A stretch of DNA of 64,000 nucleotides, from assembly GCA_016215025.1 (NCBI GenBank), contig JACRMI010000028.1, positions 1 to 64,000 on the forward strand, written 5' to 3'. The notes below the pieces were generated by a model. That model was not told where the DNA came from. It worked only from the letters and a program-made list of their open reading frames with translations, and made no database searches. Position 1 is the first letter of the stretch, and each line of letters starts with the position of its first letter. Origin of the DNA: Chloroflexota bacterium (GTDB lineage Bacteria; Chloroflexota; Anaerolineae; UBA4142). Below are positions 25,072 to 35,527 of this stretch, one piece after another. The translations under genes and the position numbers were made by a program.

Positions 25072-28000
25072 ATGCTACATCGAAAACGGATGCTGGTGGC
25101 TCCGTTTCGCATTTCTACGATACTCGTCATTCTGTTAGTCATTATGGGGGCCGTTTCGCAGAGCGCCGTAATCTCTGCCAGCGGATTAGATTCCAATCCA
25201 TCCCGTCGATCATCAACCTCGGCAATCCCGGCCATGGTCACAAACACCCTACGCCTGCGGGTGGTCAGCGCACGCACAGCAGGTTCGGTCACTCAAGGGC
25301 AAGTTGTGTCCGACTATGATTACATCATCGTCCGCGACGACACCGGCAATTCCACGCAACCACGCACTCCCAATTGTTCGCCCGCTACAGACGCAAACTA
25401 TCCGGCGAATTGTGAGTGGCCCTCGATTCACGCGATGTCAGGCGGGTCGGCCGGCCAAGTCGTCACCCAGGGCTCCCAGGGCAACCTCAACGAAACGACG
25501 GGTATCAATCTTCCGAACGGTCGATACATGATCTCCGTCATGGCAGAAGGTTTCAAGATCGATGGTCAGTGGTTTACCGTCCCTCTCGCCGACCCAGGCC
25601 TAGTCACCGTTTCGATGCAGCCATTCCCCATGCCGCTCGGAACGCTCCGCATCCAAGTGTTTGAAGACAGCATGACCAACGGTCAATACGATCCCAACTC
25701 CGGCGAACGCGGTCTCGCCGGTTTCGTCGCACACCTCGACGATGTGCTGGGCGAGGTGACCACCGATTGGTTCGGCAATCCGCTCTGCACGCGCTATGAC
25801 ACCAATCAGAATCCCATTCCCGGTTCCGGTGGGCAATGCGTGAGCGATGCCACCGGTCAAATCGCCATTCCCAATTTGGGTCCAAATCGGTATGCCGTGA
25901 GCGTTGTGCCGCCGAATGGGCAAACGTGGATTCAAACCACCACGCTCGAAGGCGGCCACGATTGGGATGTGTGGCTGCACGAAAACTATACCGGCTACGA
26001 TCCAGAATTGATCGTCGGCGGCGCGCAAGTGCCGGAGGCAACCTTTGGATACGTCGCGCCCAAGTCGATGCCAGCAAGCGCCGCAACCGCACACATCACC
26101 GGACGCGCGGTTGGAATTCGCGAGTACGTTCAACAAGCTGGCGGATCCATGCCCGAAGGACCGCTCCCGCGTCCCTGGGTCGCCTTAACCGATCTCCTCA
26201 ATGGCGATCTGCTTGTCTATGCCGCACAAGGCAACGCCGATGGCACGTTCGATATTCCCAATGTGCCGAATGGCGATTATCAAATTGCGGTGTGGGATGC
26301 GCCGCAAAATTATTTGCTATCGATCAAAAACGTTACCGTTCAAAATAATCAGATCGCGTCGACAGGTGACATCCTGCTGGCGCATTGGTTTGGCATGCTT
26401 GAGGGTTATGTTTTCATCGATACTAATGAAAATGGCATCCGCGATCCGGGCGAAGCCGGTTTGCCCAACCAAGGCGTCGTCTTGAAATCGCGCGAAAACT
26501 CTTTGCTCGATCAGGGCAACAACAGCACGACCACCAACAATCAGGGTTATTACACTCTCCCGCTCACATACGAATATGGTTGGTGGACGGTGCTGGAAGT
26601 TTACAACGATCGTTTCTACACAACAGGTGTGACCTGGCAAACCGATAATCAACCTACTCCAACCACCGTACTTGGTGCGGGTGTGGATGTGGCCGTATTC
26701 CATCTGGCCGGTTTACGCACCCGTGTAGACTGGGGCGTACTGCCGTACAAACCCGGCACCAACGGCGGCATCGTCGGCACCGTCGTTTATAACGCGACCC
26801 GCAACGAACTCGACGCACGCTTTGCCGCCACCGAAGATTACGAAGGTGGCATCCCAGGTCTCACCGTCAATCTTTATGCGCCGATCCCTTGCACGCTCGA
26901 TCCCAATGATGCGACCTGTGTCCAAAATCCGAACGGCTTGGGCGGCTATCGTACCAACGTCGATGGCTCGCTTGCGAAAGGTCCCCTGCTCAACACGTAC
27001 CTCACCGAAACGTTTGAGCGCCCCAAAAACTGTGCCGCCCGTACGAGCAGCGGTACTCCACTCTCTCAAGCATTCCTGCCGCCCACGACCGGCGATCACG
27101 ATTGCATCGAAGCGCCCGTGATGGGCAATCAAGTCCAAACTGGATTTTCGACGGTCAACGGCAACTATGGTTTCACAACCATTTTGGCCGATCCCGTCAC
27201 CGGCGCGCAGATTCCGGAAACCCCGATGCCGCCCGGTGATTATCTGGTCGAGGTCGTGTCGCCGAACGACACATCTGGCAGACCACTGTTTCAAGTGACC
27301 AAAGAAGAAGATGTCAACGTGTTCGGCGGCGATCAGTTTGTGCCACAGGTTCCGCCGCCCGCGTGCGTCGGACCCTTGCATACAGTCCACGTCGTCGCCA
27401 ATCGCACCCTGGCCTTGTTCTCGCTCAACAATCCTTCGACGACGAGCGGCGTGTACAATCCCAGTTTTGCGGATGCCGGGGGTAGTTCGTACCAAGGACA
27501 ACGCAAGCCCATGTGCAATGTGCGTTTGGTAACTGTCCAAAATGGTCGCTCGATTGCGCCGATCTTTTCGTACTTTACCGATGTGCCGTTGCCGGGGCGC
27601 TTGTTCGGCACCGTGTTCGACGATCTTGCGCTGTCCGTCGATCCACAATCGTTGTGGTACGGCGAAAAAGCTGGCATCCCAAACATTCCGGTCGGCGTGT
27701 ACGACTATAGCGGTCGCTACATTACGACGCTAACCTCGGACGCGAACGGCGTCTTTGAAATTCTTCTGCCTTCGACTTCGACGTACAACTGTCCATTGCC
27801 CGCAGGGCCCTGTCCGGGAATGTATCGACTCGTCGGCAACGACCCAGGACAGCCCAATCGTCCCAATGCCAACTACAATCCACGCTATCGAACGCTCGTA
27901 ACGAATTGGCAGATTTGGCCCAATCTAACTCTGCTCGCAGACGTTGCCCTAGTCTCGTCTGCAACCGTCATCGAATTTCCAGGCACCCAGCAAGTTCGCG

Positions 28001-30927
28001 CGGCCCAATGCCAACTCGATCCGGCGACCACACCGCAAATCTTTGCGGTCTCGCGACCCTATGTGAATCTACCCAACAATCAAGCCGGGCGCTCGTTTAC
28101 GATTAACGGTCAAGGTTTCGGCGCGACCCAGGGCGATAGTCGTCTGACGCTAGACACGGTCGTGTTGGATATAACGTCGTGGAATGATCGACAGATTGTG
28201 GCGCGGGTGCCAGAAACCATGGAACCCGGCGCGTACCAGTTACGCATCAGCCGCAGCAACGGACAAAATACCGTGAATAGTTTGACGTTCCATGTGCGCG
28301 GCGCTGGTTATAATCCCACCTTGTTTGAAGTTGGCCCCGGCAAACCGTATGCCACGATTCAGTCCGCACTTGAAGCGGCGGCAGGTACGGCGCGCGCTTT
28401 GGTCGTCGTCTATCCGAACACACCGGGACCGTTCACCCCGCTCGGTGATTATTACGAAAACATTGTCATCCATTCGCCGGTCAGACTGCAAGGCGTTGGA
28501 CCCGGCGGCACACGGAGTGACGGAACGTTTGTCCCCGGCTCGATCATCAATGGCTTGGGCTTTACGACGAACCGCGCTGCCGCGTGGCAAACACTCATCG
28601 CGGGACTGCAAAACAATCCGGCGACGCAATGGAGCGGCAATCAAAACGTGTACGAAGGCCAAGTAATCTATGTCCTCGCACGCAATGGGCAATTCACGCC
28701 CGCGTATCGCGCCGCCATTGACGGATTTACGATTCTCAACGGCGAAGAATTTGGCACACCCGGACCCACCCCCGCCTTTCCGGCCGGGGTTGCAACGCAA
28801 GGCGGCGGCATAATGCTCAACGCCTTTGCGCGCAATATGAACATTACGAACAATGTCATTTGGGGAAATGGCGGCGGCTACGGCGGCGCGATCCGCGTCG
28901 GCACGCCGTATGTCGGCAGCAACAATAACGGCAATCTTCGCATCGCGAACAATCGCATTCTGGACAATGGCGGTACCAATCTCGCCGGAGCGATTGCGAT
29001 TTTTGCTGGCGCGAATAATTACGAAATCGCCTACAACGATATTTGCGGGAACTTTTCCGCTGAATACGGCGGCGGCATCAGTCACTTTGGTCTCAGCCCA
29101 AATGGCGCGATTCATCACAACCGCATCTACTTTAACGAATCGTACGACGAAGGCGCGGGCATCATGATCGCCGGCGAATTGCCGCAAAATCCTGCCAACC
29201 CATCGCCCGGTTCCGGTGCCGTGGACATTTACGACAATGTCATCGAGGCGAACTTGGCGAACGATGATGGCGGCGGCATTCGCTTTTTGATGGCGGGCAA
29301 TTTCCCGATCAACGTGTACAACAATCTGATCGTGAACAACGTTTCGACGCACGAAGGCGGTGGCATCGCGATTGACGACACGCCCAATCTCCGCATCTAC
29401 AACAACACGATCATGAAGAATATCACGACGGCAACCGCGGTGACCAGCTTGGGTCAGCCGATGCCGGCGGGTCTCTCGACGATGCGGAACAGTGCGCCTT
29501 TGCAAGCGACCTTGCCTGCCGATTCGCCGATCTTTAGCAACCCTGTGCTGTTCAACAATATCTTTTGGGACAATCGCGCCGGTAGTTGGAATGGCGCGCT
29601 GATCGCCGGCATCGGTCAAGCCGGAGATGCGACACCGATCAACTCCTGGGACCTAGGCGTGCCCGATGGCTCCGGCACACTCAGTCCGACGAATTCAATT
29701 CTGCAAGCAGCGCCCAGCGGCGCCCACCCCTATGTGGCAGATGCATCCAACATCGTCGGCGTTGATCCGCAAGCGGTGAATCCATACAATCTCACGATTG
29801 CCGCCTTGCCCTGGCGCGGCGAACCCAACTTTGTGGACAATATCCTCGTCGCGTTGGACGTGCCGCCCAATCAGATGGGCAACTATCACATCGCGCTCAC
29901 TTCACCGGCGCAAAACACAGGCGCGCAACAAAAAGCCGGTGTCTATGCTCCGATCTCGGACATTGACGGCAATTATCGCCCATCGTTCGGCGGCTTTGAA
30001 ATTGGCGCGGACGAAAGACAAGGACCGATACCCTTGCTCGATACCTTCAATCGCGCGAATGGCAGCGTGAACAGTGGCAGCATTACGCTGTGGCGCGGCA
30101 GCACAAATCAAAACATCTTCCGCGTATTCGTCACTGCCTTGCAAGCTCGCGCGAGCGGCTATCTCTTCTGGGATCCGGGTTTTGGCGTTGACCAAGAAGT
30201 GTTCTATACGTTCCGTCGCGTCTCGCCAACTGCAACCAAACAAGGTCTCTTGCTCAAAGCGGCCAACCTGTCTCCGAGCGGCGGCAGCATCGGCGCAACC
30301 ACGCACTTTATCGAAGTCAGCTATCGCACGGGGCCGAATACGGTGACAATCGAAACCGTTGCGCCGGCGCCTCAAAACCGAGTCTTGCGCGCGACGATCA
30401 ATGGCGTAACGTTTGACCGAGGTGACGAGTTCGCGGCGCGCACCTACTCGAATGGAACGGTGAATGTGTACAAGAACGGAATCCTCATCGGCAGCACGAA
30501 TGTGACGAGCGGTCCCAATCCGTGGCCCTCAGCCTACGTGACCGGTGGGGGGCAGATTGGTATCTGGATGCAAGGCAATCTCGCAGCACCCAACGATACG
30601 CGGTTGGATCGCTTTGGCGGCAGCACGTTGCCCGCCATCAGCCCGGCAGTGATTACGTTAGGGATAAATCCGACGGCGACCATCACTCCAACTGCGACGC
30701 GCACGATTACACCAACGGTCGCGCCATCGGCGACGCTCACGGCAACCCAAACACTTACGCCGACCAAGACGATAACCCCAACGATTGCGCCGACCAAAAC
30801 CATCACGCCAACGGTCACGCCGATCAAGACCACTTTGCCAAGGCGTACGCCAACGGCGACGCCATCACCCACGGCCACACCGATCAAAAAACCGGCGACA
30901 ACCTCTAGTCCACAACCGGACAAGTAA
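25072..30927 (+). CDS. Giant secreted multidomain beta-helix protein
   Basis: A 1951-residue exported protein. The start is fixed by AGGAGGAGGAGA before the ATG; an N-terminal signal peptide (LVAPFRISTILVILLVIMGA) follows. Residues ~60-960 are repeated Ig-like/carboxypeptidase-regulatory and SdrD-B-like units, for example GYVFIDTNENGIRDPGEAGL. Residues ~986-1075 look like an IPT/TIG domain (RSFTINGQGFGATQGDSRLTL). Residues ~1083-1640 are a right-handed parallel beta-helix with many N-N-x-I and GGGI turns. A beta-sandwich of LamG type follows (LLDTFNRANGSV, ~1653-1856). The last ~90 residues are a Thr/Pro-rich tail (ITPTATRTITPT). No LPxTG motif or membrane anchor is seen. It probably covers or extends from the cell surface. 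It is the first gene of the surface/copper set. Confidence 0.85.
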   Translation: MLHRKRMLVAPFRISTILVILLVIMGAVSQSAVISASGLDSNPSRRSSTSAIPAMVTNTLRLRVVSARTAGSVTQGQVVSDYDYIIVRDDTGNSTQPRTPNCSPATDANYPANCEWPSIHAMSGGSAGQVVTQGSQGNLNETTGINLPNGRYMISVMAEGFKIDGQWFTVPLADPGLVTVSMQPFPMPLGTLRIQVFEDSMTNGQYDPNSGERGLAGFVAHLDDVLGEVTTDWFGNPLCTRYDTNQNPIPGSGGQCVSDATGQIAIPNLGPNRYAVSVVPPNGQTWIQTTTLEGGHDWDVWLHENYTGYDPELIVGGAQVPEATFGYVAPKSMPASAATAHITGRAVGIREYVQQAGGSMPEGPLPRPWVALTDLLNGDLLVYAAQGNADGTFDIPNVPNGDYQIAVWDAPQNYLLSIKNVTVQNNQIASTGDILLAHWFGMLEGYVFIDTNENGIRDPGEAGLPNQGVVLKSRENSLLDQGNNSTTTNNQGYYTLPLTYEYGWWTVLEVYNDRFYTTGVTWQTDNQPTPTTVLGAGVDVAVFHLAGLRTRVDWGVLPYKPGTNGGIVGTVVYNATRNELDARFAATEDYEGGIPGLTVNLYAPIPCTLDPNDATCVQNPNGLGGYRTNVDGSLAKGPLLNTYLTETFERPKNCAARTSSGTPLSQAFLPPTTGDHDCIEAPVMGNQVQTGFSTVNGNYGFTTILADPVTGAQIPETPMPPGDYLVEVVSPNDTSGRPLFQVTKEEDVNVFGGDQFVPQVPPPACVGPLHTVHVVANRTLALFSLNNPSTTSGVYNPSFADAGGSSYQGQRKPMCNVRLVTVQNGRSIAPIFSYFTDVPLPGRLFGTVFDDLALSVDPQSLWYGEKAGIPNIPVGVYDYSGRYITTLTSDANGVFEILLPSTSTYNCPLPAGPCPGMYRLVGNDPGQPNRPNANYNPRYRTLVTNWQIWPNLTLLADVALVSSATVIEFPGTQQVRAAQCQLDPATTPQIFAVSRPYVNLPNNQAGRSFTINGQGFGATQGDSRLTLDTVVLDITSWNDRQIVARVPETMEPGAYQLRISRSNGQNTVNSLTFHVRGAGYNPTLFEVGPGKPYATIQSALEAAAGTARALVVVYPNTPGPFTPLGDYYENIVIHSPVRLQGVGPGGTRSDGTFVPGSIINGLGFTTNRAAAWQTLIAGLQNNPATQWSGNQNVYEGQVIYVLARNGQFTPAYRAAIDGFTILNGEEFGTPGPTPAFPAGVATQGGGIMLNAFARNMNITNNVIWGNGGGYGGAIRVGTPYVGSNNNGNLRIANNRILDNGGTNLAGAIAIFAGANNYEIAYNDICGNFSAEYGGGISHFGLSPNGAIHHNRIYFNESYDEGAGIMIAGELPQNPANPSPGSGAVDIYDNVIEANLANDDGGGIRFLMAGNFPINVYNNLIVNNVSTHEGGGIAIDDTPNLRIYNNTIMKNITTATAVTSLGQPMPAGLSTMRNSAPLQATLPADSPIFSNPVLFNNIFWDNRAGSWNGALIAGIGQAGDATPINSWDLGVPDGSGTLSPTNSILQAAPSGAHPYVADASNIVGVDPQAVNPYNLTIAALPWRGEPNFVDNILVALDVPPNQMGNYHIALTSPAQNTGAQQKAGVYAPISDIDGNYRPSFGGFEIGADERQGPIPLLDTFNRANGSVNSGSITLWRGSTNQNIFRVFVTALQARASGYLFWDPGFGVDQEVFYTFRRVSPTATKQGLLLKAANLSPSGGSIGATTHFIEVSYRTGPNTVTIETVAPAPQNRVLRATINGVTFDRGDEFAARTYSNGTVNVYKNGILIGSTNVTSGPNPWPSAYVTGGGQIGIWMQGNLAAPNDTRLDRFGGSTLPAISPAVITLGINPTATITPTATRTITPTVAPSATLTATQTLTPTKTITPTIAPTKTITPTVTPIKTTLPRRTPTATPSPTATPIKKPATTSSPQPDK

Positions 30928-30939
30928 GCGTTGAACTAG

Positions 30940-30970
30940 GTTGGTGCAGGAACAAAACTCCTGCACCAAC
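30940..30970. repeat. 12-bp perfect hairpin between secreted-protein genes
   Basis: GTTGGTGCAGGA (30940-30951) and TCCTGCACCAAC (30959-30970) are exact reverse complements with a 7-nt loop. No U-tract follows, so this is more likely an interspersed repeat or an mRNA-processing hairpin than a terminator. Confidence 0.6.
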
Positions 30971-30995
30971 GATCACGACACAAAGGAGCAACGGT

Positions 30996-32336
30996 ATGAA
31001 TCGATCTTCGACTTGGGGCCATCTCACGCGGCGGAATTTTCTGAAATTGGGAACCAGTCTAACGCTCGCGGCAGTTGGCACGCATCTCATTCCACGCTGG
31101 GCGGATCCGTCCCAGACATTGATCGAAGCTGCCAATCCGCAAGTTAACATTCATCTTGCGGCAACCGATGGATTTATTTATCTTCCGGGAACCGTGCCCA
31201 CGTTTCATCCCGATCCGCTTGCGCCTGCGCCTTTTACCAACTGGGGCTTTGGGTTTCGCAACGTGACCGGGCTGACCGCGCAACAGGTACAGGATCAACG
31301 CAACAAGTTTCAAACCTCGGCGCCCATGCTCGCCGTGGACGAACTCGATGACGTACGGATCACCCTGACCAACCTGGGTCTCGCCGTTCGACCTGATCTC
31401 ACCGATGGACACACGATCCACTTTCACGGTTTTCGTAACGCGATTCCCTTGTTCGACGGTGTGCCGGAATTGTCCATCGCGGTTCCGACCGGACGCGATT
31501 TCACCTACTTTTATCACCCGCGCGATCCCGGCACGTACATGTATCATTGTCACTTTGAGGATGTCGAACATGTTTCGATGGGCATGACCGGCATTATCTT
31601 TGTGCGCCCAGCGCAAAACAAAACCGGCGCAAGCGGCGGGCCGGTCGCGCGCCTGGGCGGCAATGCAAGTTCGCCGGTCCTGGGTTATGTGTACAACGAT
31701 GGCGTCGCGCCGAGTAGTCCGTACTCGACCGCGTATGATCGCGAATACGGAATGTTTCTGAGCGAGGTGTGGGCCGAAGAACGCTATCGCGGCGCGCACA
31801 TTCAGGAACACGATTGGAGCGAATACAACCCGGACATTTGGTTGTTGAACGGTCGCTCGTATCCGGACACGCTTGCGCCAAACGGCGGCGGCACCGATAC
31901 GATGACGGGCGATTTGATTCCGCCGCCCGGACGACCCGAGTTGCAATACCAGCCCCTCTCGTCGCTGGTCGAATGCAATTCCAACGATCGCGTTTTACTG
32001 CGTTTTGTGAACCTGGGTTATCAACAACACGCGATGCGGCTCGACGGCATTCCGATGAAAATCGTCGGCAAGGATGCCACCCTATTGCGCGGCCGCGATG
32101 GCACGTTCAACTATCAAATGACAGACACCATCTACGTCGGACCCGGCGAAAGTGTAGACGCGCTCTTTGTTGCGCCGGTCGTTTCGACACAAACCACTTT
32201 TCTGCTCTACAACCGGAACTATAACTATCTCCACAATCCCGGCATACCGGGCTTGGGTGGACAAATGACCGAGATTCGCGTTTCACCCTCCGGCATCGCG
32301 CCGCAACGCATCAATCGGACGATGCAGGTACGTTAA
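30996..32336 (+). CDS. Multicopper-oxidase-like protein A (domain 1 copper ligands only)
   Basis: A 446-residue two-cupredoxin protein with a Tat-type leader (LTRRNFLKLG, residues 10-19). The first domain has a full ligand set: HTIHFHG (139-145), then YHCHFEDVEHVSMGM (183-197), giving the type 1 Cys185 and half of the trinuclear histidines. The second domain lacks them: where HPxHxHG is expected it reads HAMRLDG, and the C-terminal HCH motif is absent (NYNYLHNPGIPG). By itself it should not build the usual trinuclear site. AAAGGAGC precedes the ATG. The next gene encodes a relative holding the missing histidines. Function could be electron transfer, metal oxidation or a structural role. The CopC-CopD gene downstream fits a need for copper. 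Confidence 0.82.
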   Translation: MNRSSTWGHLTRRNFLKLGTSLTLAAVGTHLIPRWADPSQTLIEAANPQVNIHLAATDGFIYLPGTVPTFHPDPLAPAPFTNWGFGFRNVTGLTAQQVQDQRNKFQTSAPMLAVDELDDVRITLTNLGLAVRPDLTDGHTIHFHGFRNAIPLFDGVPELSIAVPTGRDFTYFYHPRDPGTYMYHCHFEDVEHVSMGMTGIIFVRPAQNKTGASGGPVARLGGNASSPVLGYVYNDGVAPSSPYSTAYDREYGMFLSEVWAEERYRGAHIQEHDWSEYNPDIWLLNGRSYPDTLAPNGGGTDTMTGDLIPPPGRPELQYQPLSSLVECNSNDRVLLRFVNLGYQQHAMRLDGIPMKIVGKDATLLRGRDGTFNYQMTDTIYVGPGESVDALFVAPVVSTQTTFLLYNRNYNYLHNPGIPGLGGQMTEIRVSPSGIAPQRINRTMQVR

Positions 32337-32359
32337 GGCCGTTCAAGGAGAAATCAATC

Positions 32360-33652
32360 ATGCGACCCCAAATTCTCAAATTGAGCACGCGGCTGACGCT
32401 GTTTATCTGTCTTGCCTTCCTGATCGTCCCGCTGCCGTTCGCGCACGAGGCGGTCATTGCCGCGCCGCCGCAATCGGGCTTGGTTTGCACGACAGGCGCC
32501 AGTCCCAACCCAAACTTTACGCTGACCACGCGCGCCGATTACATCACGCTGCCTGACGGCAACACAGTCTTGATGTGGAGTTTTGCGCCGGGCAATGGCT
32601 CATTCCAATATCCTGGTCCGAACCTGTGCGTGCAACAAGGCGACACGGTAACGATCACGTTGAACAATACGCTCTCCGAACCGGTCTCGCTGATGTTTCC
32701 TGGAATGGAAAATGTGCAGGCGAACGGTGTGCCATCGCAACCGCAATTTAACGCTGGGACGCTGGCCTCGCTCGCGCCCACGGCGCCGACGGGCGGAAGC
32801 GCGACGTACTCGTTTGTCGCGAGCCAGCCCGGCACCTATCTGTATGAAAGTGGCACATCGATGGGCAAGCAGGTTCAGATGGGTTTGTTCGGCGCATTGA
32901 TCGTGCGCCCCAGCATCGGCGCGCAGTACGCGTACGATGCCAGCACGCGTTTTAATCCCGCCGCTGAATTCATCATGCTCTTTTCCGAAATCGATCCTGC
33001 GCTACACCAAGCCGTCGAACGGAATCAGCCATACAACGTAACGACGTATCACCCGCGCTATTGGATGATCAACGGGCGCGCCTTTCCGGACACGATTGCG
33101 CCCAACAACGCTGCCTGGTTGATCGGACAACCGTACGGCGCGCTCGTCCACATTCGCCCGCGCGACGCCTCAAATCCAGACCCTGCGCTCGTGCGCTATC
33201 TCAACGTCGGCAATTTGAATCATCCTTTTCACCCGCACGGTAATCATGGCCGCGTGATTGCTCGCGACGCGCGCGTGCTGCGCGGTCCAGCAGCCCAGGA
33301 CCTGTCGTACGAAAAATTCGCCGTAACGATTGGCGCGGGACAAACCTGGGATGCGCTGTACGATTGGGCGGACGCGGAAGGATGGAAACCCAACACCAAT
33401 CCGATTCCGGTCGTCATCCCGCAGTTGCAGAATCTGCAATTCAAAGATAACGCGACCTGGTATAGTGGCAGTCCCTACCTGGGTTATCAAGATGACCTTC
33501 CGTCCGGTGTGGTGTCGTACAACGAATGTGGCGAGTATTATATGGTGTGGCATAGTCACGCGTTGAACGAAGCCGCCAACTTTGATGCCGGGTTTGGCGG
33601 GATGATGACGTTGCAACGGATCGATCCGCCGTTGCCCAATGCGTGTCCATAA
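32360..33652 (+). CDS. Multicopper-oxidase-like protein B (domain 2 copper ligands only)
   Basis: A 430-residue exported cupredoxin protein (hydrophobic leader RLTLFICLAFLIVPLPFA). In the first domain the copper ligands are gone: VSLMFPGM where HxHG is expected and YLYESGTS where YHCH is expected. The second domain keeps HPFHPHGNH (residues 288-296) and WHSHALNE (397-404), so three or four trinuclear-type histidines remain. The type 1 Cys is replaced by Ser399. This is the mirror image of protein A, encoded 23 bp upstream. Together the two would supply both halves of a trinuclear centre plus one type 1 site (inference). A close ribosome binding site (AAGGAG) precedes the ATG. Confidence 0.82.
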   Translation: MRPQILKLSTRLTLFICLAFLIVPLPFAHEAVIAAPPQSGLVCTTGASPNPNFTLTTRADYITLPDGNTVLMWSFAPGNGSFQYPGPNLCVQQGDTVTITLNNTLSEPVSLMFPGMENVQANGVPSQPQFNAGTLASLAPTAPTGGSATYSFVASQPGTYLYESGTSMGKQVQMGLFGALIVRPSIGAQYAYDASTRFNPAAEFIMLFSEIDPALHQAVERNQPYNVTTYHPRYWMINGRAFPDTIAPNNAAWLIGQPYGALVHIRPRDASNPDPALVRYLNVGNLNHPFHPHGNHGRVIARDARVLRGPAAQDLSYEKFAVTIGAGQTWDALYDWADAEGWKPNTNPIPVVIPQLQNLQFKDNATWYSGSPYLGYQDDLPSGVVSYNECGEYYMVWHSHALNEAANFDAGFGGMMTLQRIDPPLPNACP

Positions 33653-33662
33653 GGAGACGAAC

Positions 33663-35519
33663 ATGGAAACCAATATCCAGCGTACCCGCAACGGACGATC
33701 CGTCAAGCTATTAATTATTGTCGCCATGGTTTTGATTTTCGGCACGACGAGCCGGTTCTCACCAGCCGTAGCCGCGCCGCGAGGCAGTGGTCTCGCCGCC
33801 ACCTTGCCGGCCGCCACTTGTGCGCTCGTTTCTGGAACGCGCACTTGTGATGTGTGGGCCAAGACCGGCACACTCACCTTGCCCGGCGCTGTCACCGTCC
33901 CGATTTGGGGCTATGCGGACTCGTCGGGTGGAGCCGCATCGTTGCCAGGTCCGACACTCATCGTCAATCAAGGCGAGTCAGTCAATATCGTTTTGCACAA
34001 CGTCAACCTTCCCAATGCGACGGCATTGACCTTTCCGGGACAGACCCAGGTTCCCGATATCACCGGCGTGACGGCAGGCAACAGCAAAACATACAGCTTT
34101 GGCGCTGGCGCATTGTCCCCCGGCACCTACTTGTACGAAGCCGGCTTGACCTCTACCGGTCCAATTCAAACCGCGATGGGTTTGTTCGGCGCGCTCATCG
34201 TGCGACCAACCGGCTGCGTTAACTGTGCATACAACGCCGCCACAACCTTTGACGATGAAGCCGTGGTTGTGCTTAGCGAAATCGATCCCGCGTTCAATGC
34301 CGCACCGACGACCTTCAACATGCGGAATTTTGCGCCCAAGTATTGGCTAATCAATGGCAAATCGTTTCCCGATACTGGCACGATCAACACCACGGCTGGC
34401 AATCGCGTGTTGTTGCGCTATGCCAACGCCGGCGTAACCCAGCATTCGATGGGCGTGCTGGGTCTGCGGCAAACGGTTCTGGCAAACGACGGCAAACCTC
34501 TCAACTATTCGTATCAAACGGTCGCGGAAACAATTCCGGCGGGCGCAACCCTAGATGCGTTGACCACCATTCCCGCATCCGCGCCAACCGATTCGCGCTA
34601 TACGCTCTACGAAGCTGGGAATCATTTGGATAATAATGGGACGCGCACCGGCAACATGATCAACTTTGGCGGAATGTTAACCTTCTTGACAATCCCAGCG
34701 TCCGCGCCGATTCCGACGCCAACGAACACCCCGACCACCGCACCCATCAATACCCCCACCAACACACCCATCAATACGCCCACCAACACGCCGACGAACA
34801 CGCCCACCAATACGCCGACGAACACGCCCACGAACACGCCCACCAATACGCCGACGAACACGCCAATCAACACGCCCACCAATACGCCCACCAACACACC
34901 CACCGCGGCTCCCAATCAAATCTTTACGAATGGATTTGAATCCGGCAATTTTGCGGCTTGGTCTTCCGCAGTGAACTCGCCAAGCCGGATCACGGTTACC
35001 ACGACTGCCGGCATCAGCAGCACATTCGGAATGCGCGCGTTGATTAGCGGCGGCACCTCCGGTTATGTGCAAGACACCTCGCCTACCAGCGAGACGCAAT
35101 ACCACGCGCGATTCTACTTTAATCCAAATGGCGCGACCATCCAGACCGGCAATCCGCAAAATATTCTGGTTGCGCTCAATGCCTCTAACCAAAATGTCTT
35201 CCAAGTGCAAACGCGCCGCAACAATGGACAATATCAAATTCGCGCATCCGTCGCGCGTGTTGGCGGTACGACGATCACCAATTGGTACACCATCAGCAAC
35301 GCGTATCACTCGATTGAAGTCGCATGGCAAGCTGGAACGAGCGCCTCGATCTCGCTCTACATTGATGGCACACTCCGGCAGACCCTGACCGGTTTGAACA
35401 CCAACGCATTGCGCGTTGACACCGTGCGGCTGGGTCCGCAATCCAATCTTGGCGGCGTGACCGGGGCAGAGTACTTTGACAATTTCGCATCGACCCGCAC
35501 GACATACATCGGGCCATAG
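33663..35519 (+). CDS. Cupredoxin-fold protein C, ligand-less, with NTPT linker and C-terminal module
   Basis: A 618-residue exported protein. Residues ~45-350 are a two-cupredoxin unit related to protein B, but every copper position is lost: [22 protein letters not shown] and LYEAGNHLD replace the histidine motifs. A Thr/Pro/Asn linker of repeating NTPT units spans ~350-417. The C-terminal ~200 residues ([12 protein letters not shown] to RTTYIGP) form a module also found at the end of the subtilase encoded downstream. AAGGAGAC precedes the ATG at 33663, preferred over an upstream start at 33639. It is likely a structural or binding protein on the cell surface, perhaps a partner of A and B. 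Confidence 0.8.
   Translation: METNIQRTRNGRSVKLLIIVAMVLIFGTTSRFSPAVAAPRGSGLAATLPAATCALVSGTRTCDVWAKTGTLTLPGAVTVPIWGYADSSGGAASLPGPTLIVNQGESVNIVLHNVNLPNATALTFPGQTQVPDITGVTAGNSKTYSFGAGALSPGTYLYEAGLTSTGPIQTAMGLFGALIVRPTGCVNCAYNAATTFDDEAVVVLSEIDPAFNAAPTTFNMRNFAPKYWLINGKSFPDTGTINTTAGNRVLLRYANAGVTQHSMGVLGLRQTVLANDGKPLNYSYQTVAETIPAGATLDALTTIPASAPTDSRYTLYEAGNHLDNNGTRTGNMINFGGMLTFLTIPASAPIPTPTNTPTTAPINTPTNTPINTPTNTPTNTPTNTPTNTPTNTPTNTPTNTPINTPTNTPTNTPTAAPNQIFTNGFESGNFAAWSSAVNSPSRITVTTTAGISSTFGMRALISGGTSGYVQDTSPTSETQYHARFYFNPNGATIQTGNPQNILVALNASNQNVFQVQTRRNNGQYQIRASVARVGGTTITNWYTISNAYHSIEVAWQAGTSASISLYIDGTLRQTLTGLNTNALRVDTVRLGPQSNLGGVTGAEYFDNFASTRTTYIGP
34713..34912 (+). repeat. Tandem NTPT-coding repeat
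   Basis: Imperfect 12-bp units (AACACGCCCACC and variants) encode N-T-P-T repeats in the linker of protein C. Such arrays change length by slippage, which alters how far the C-terminal module sits from the cupredoxin part. Confidence 0.8.
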
Positions 35520-35527
35520 CCAAAGCA

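Noticed and set aside
26713-27648. 311-codon open frame antisense to the giant secreted protein
   Set aside because: Shadow of the real gene for the same reasons.
28240-29619. 459-codon open frame antisense to the giant secreted protein
   Set aside because: Composition follows from the codon bias of the real gene; no family similarity, signal or ribosome binding site.
34713-34912. Regular repeats suggesting a CRISPR array
   Set aside because: They are continuous 12-bp coding units without spacers, in frame as NTPT.
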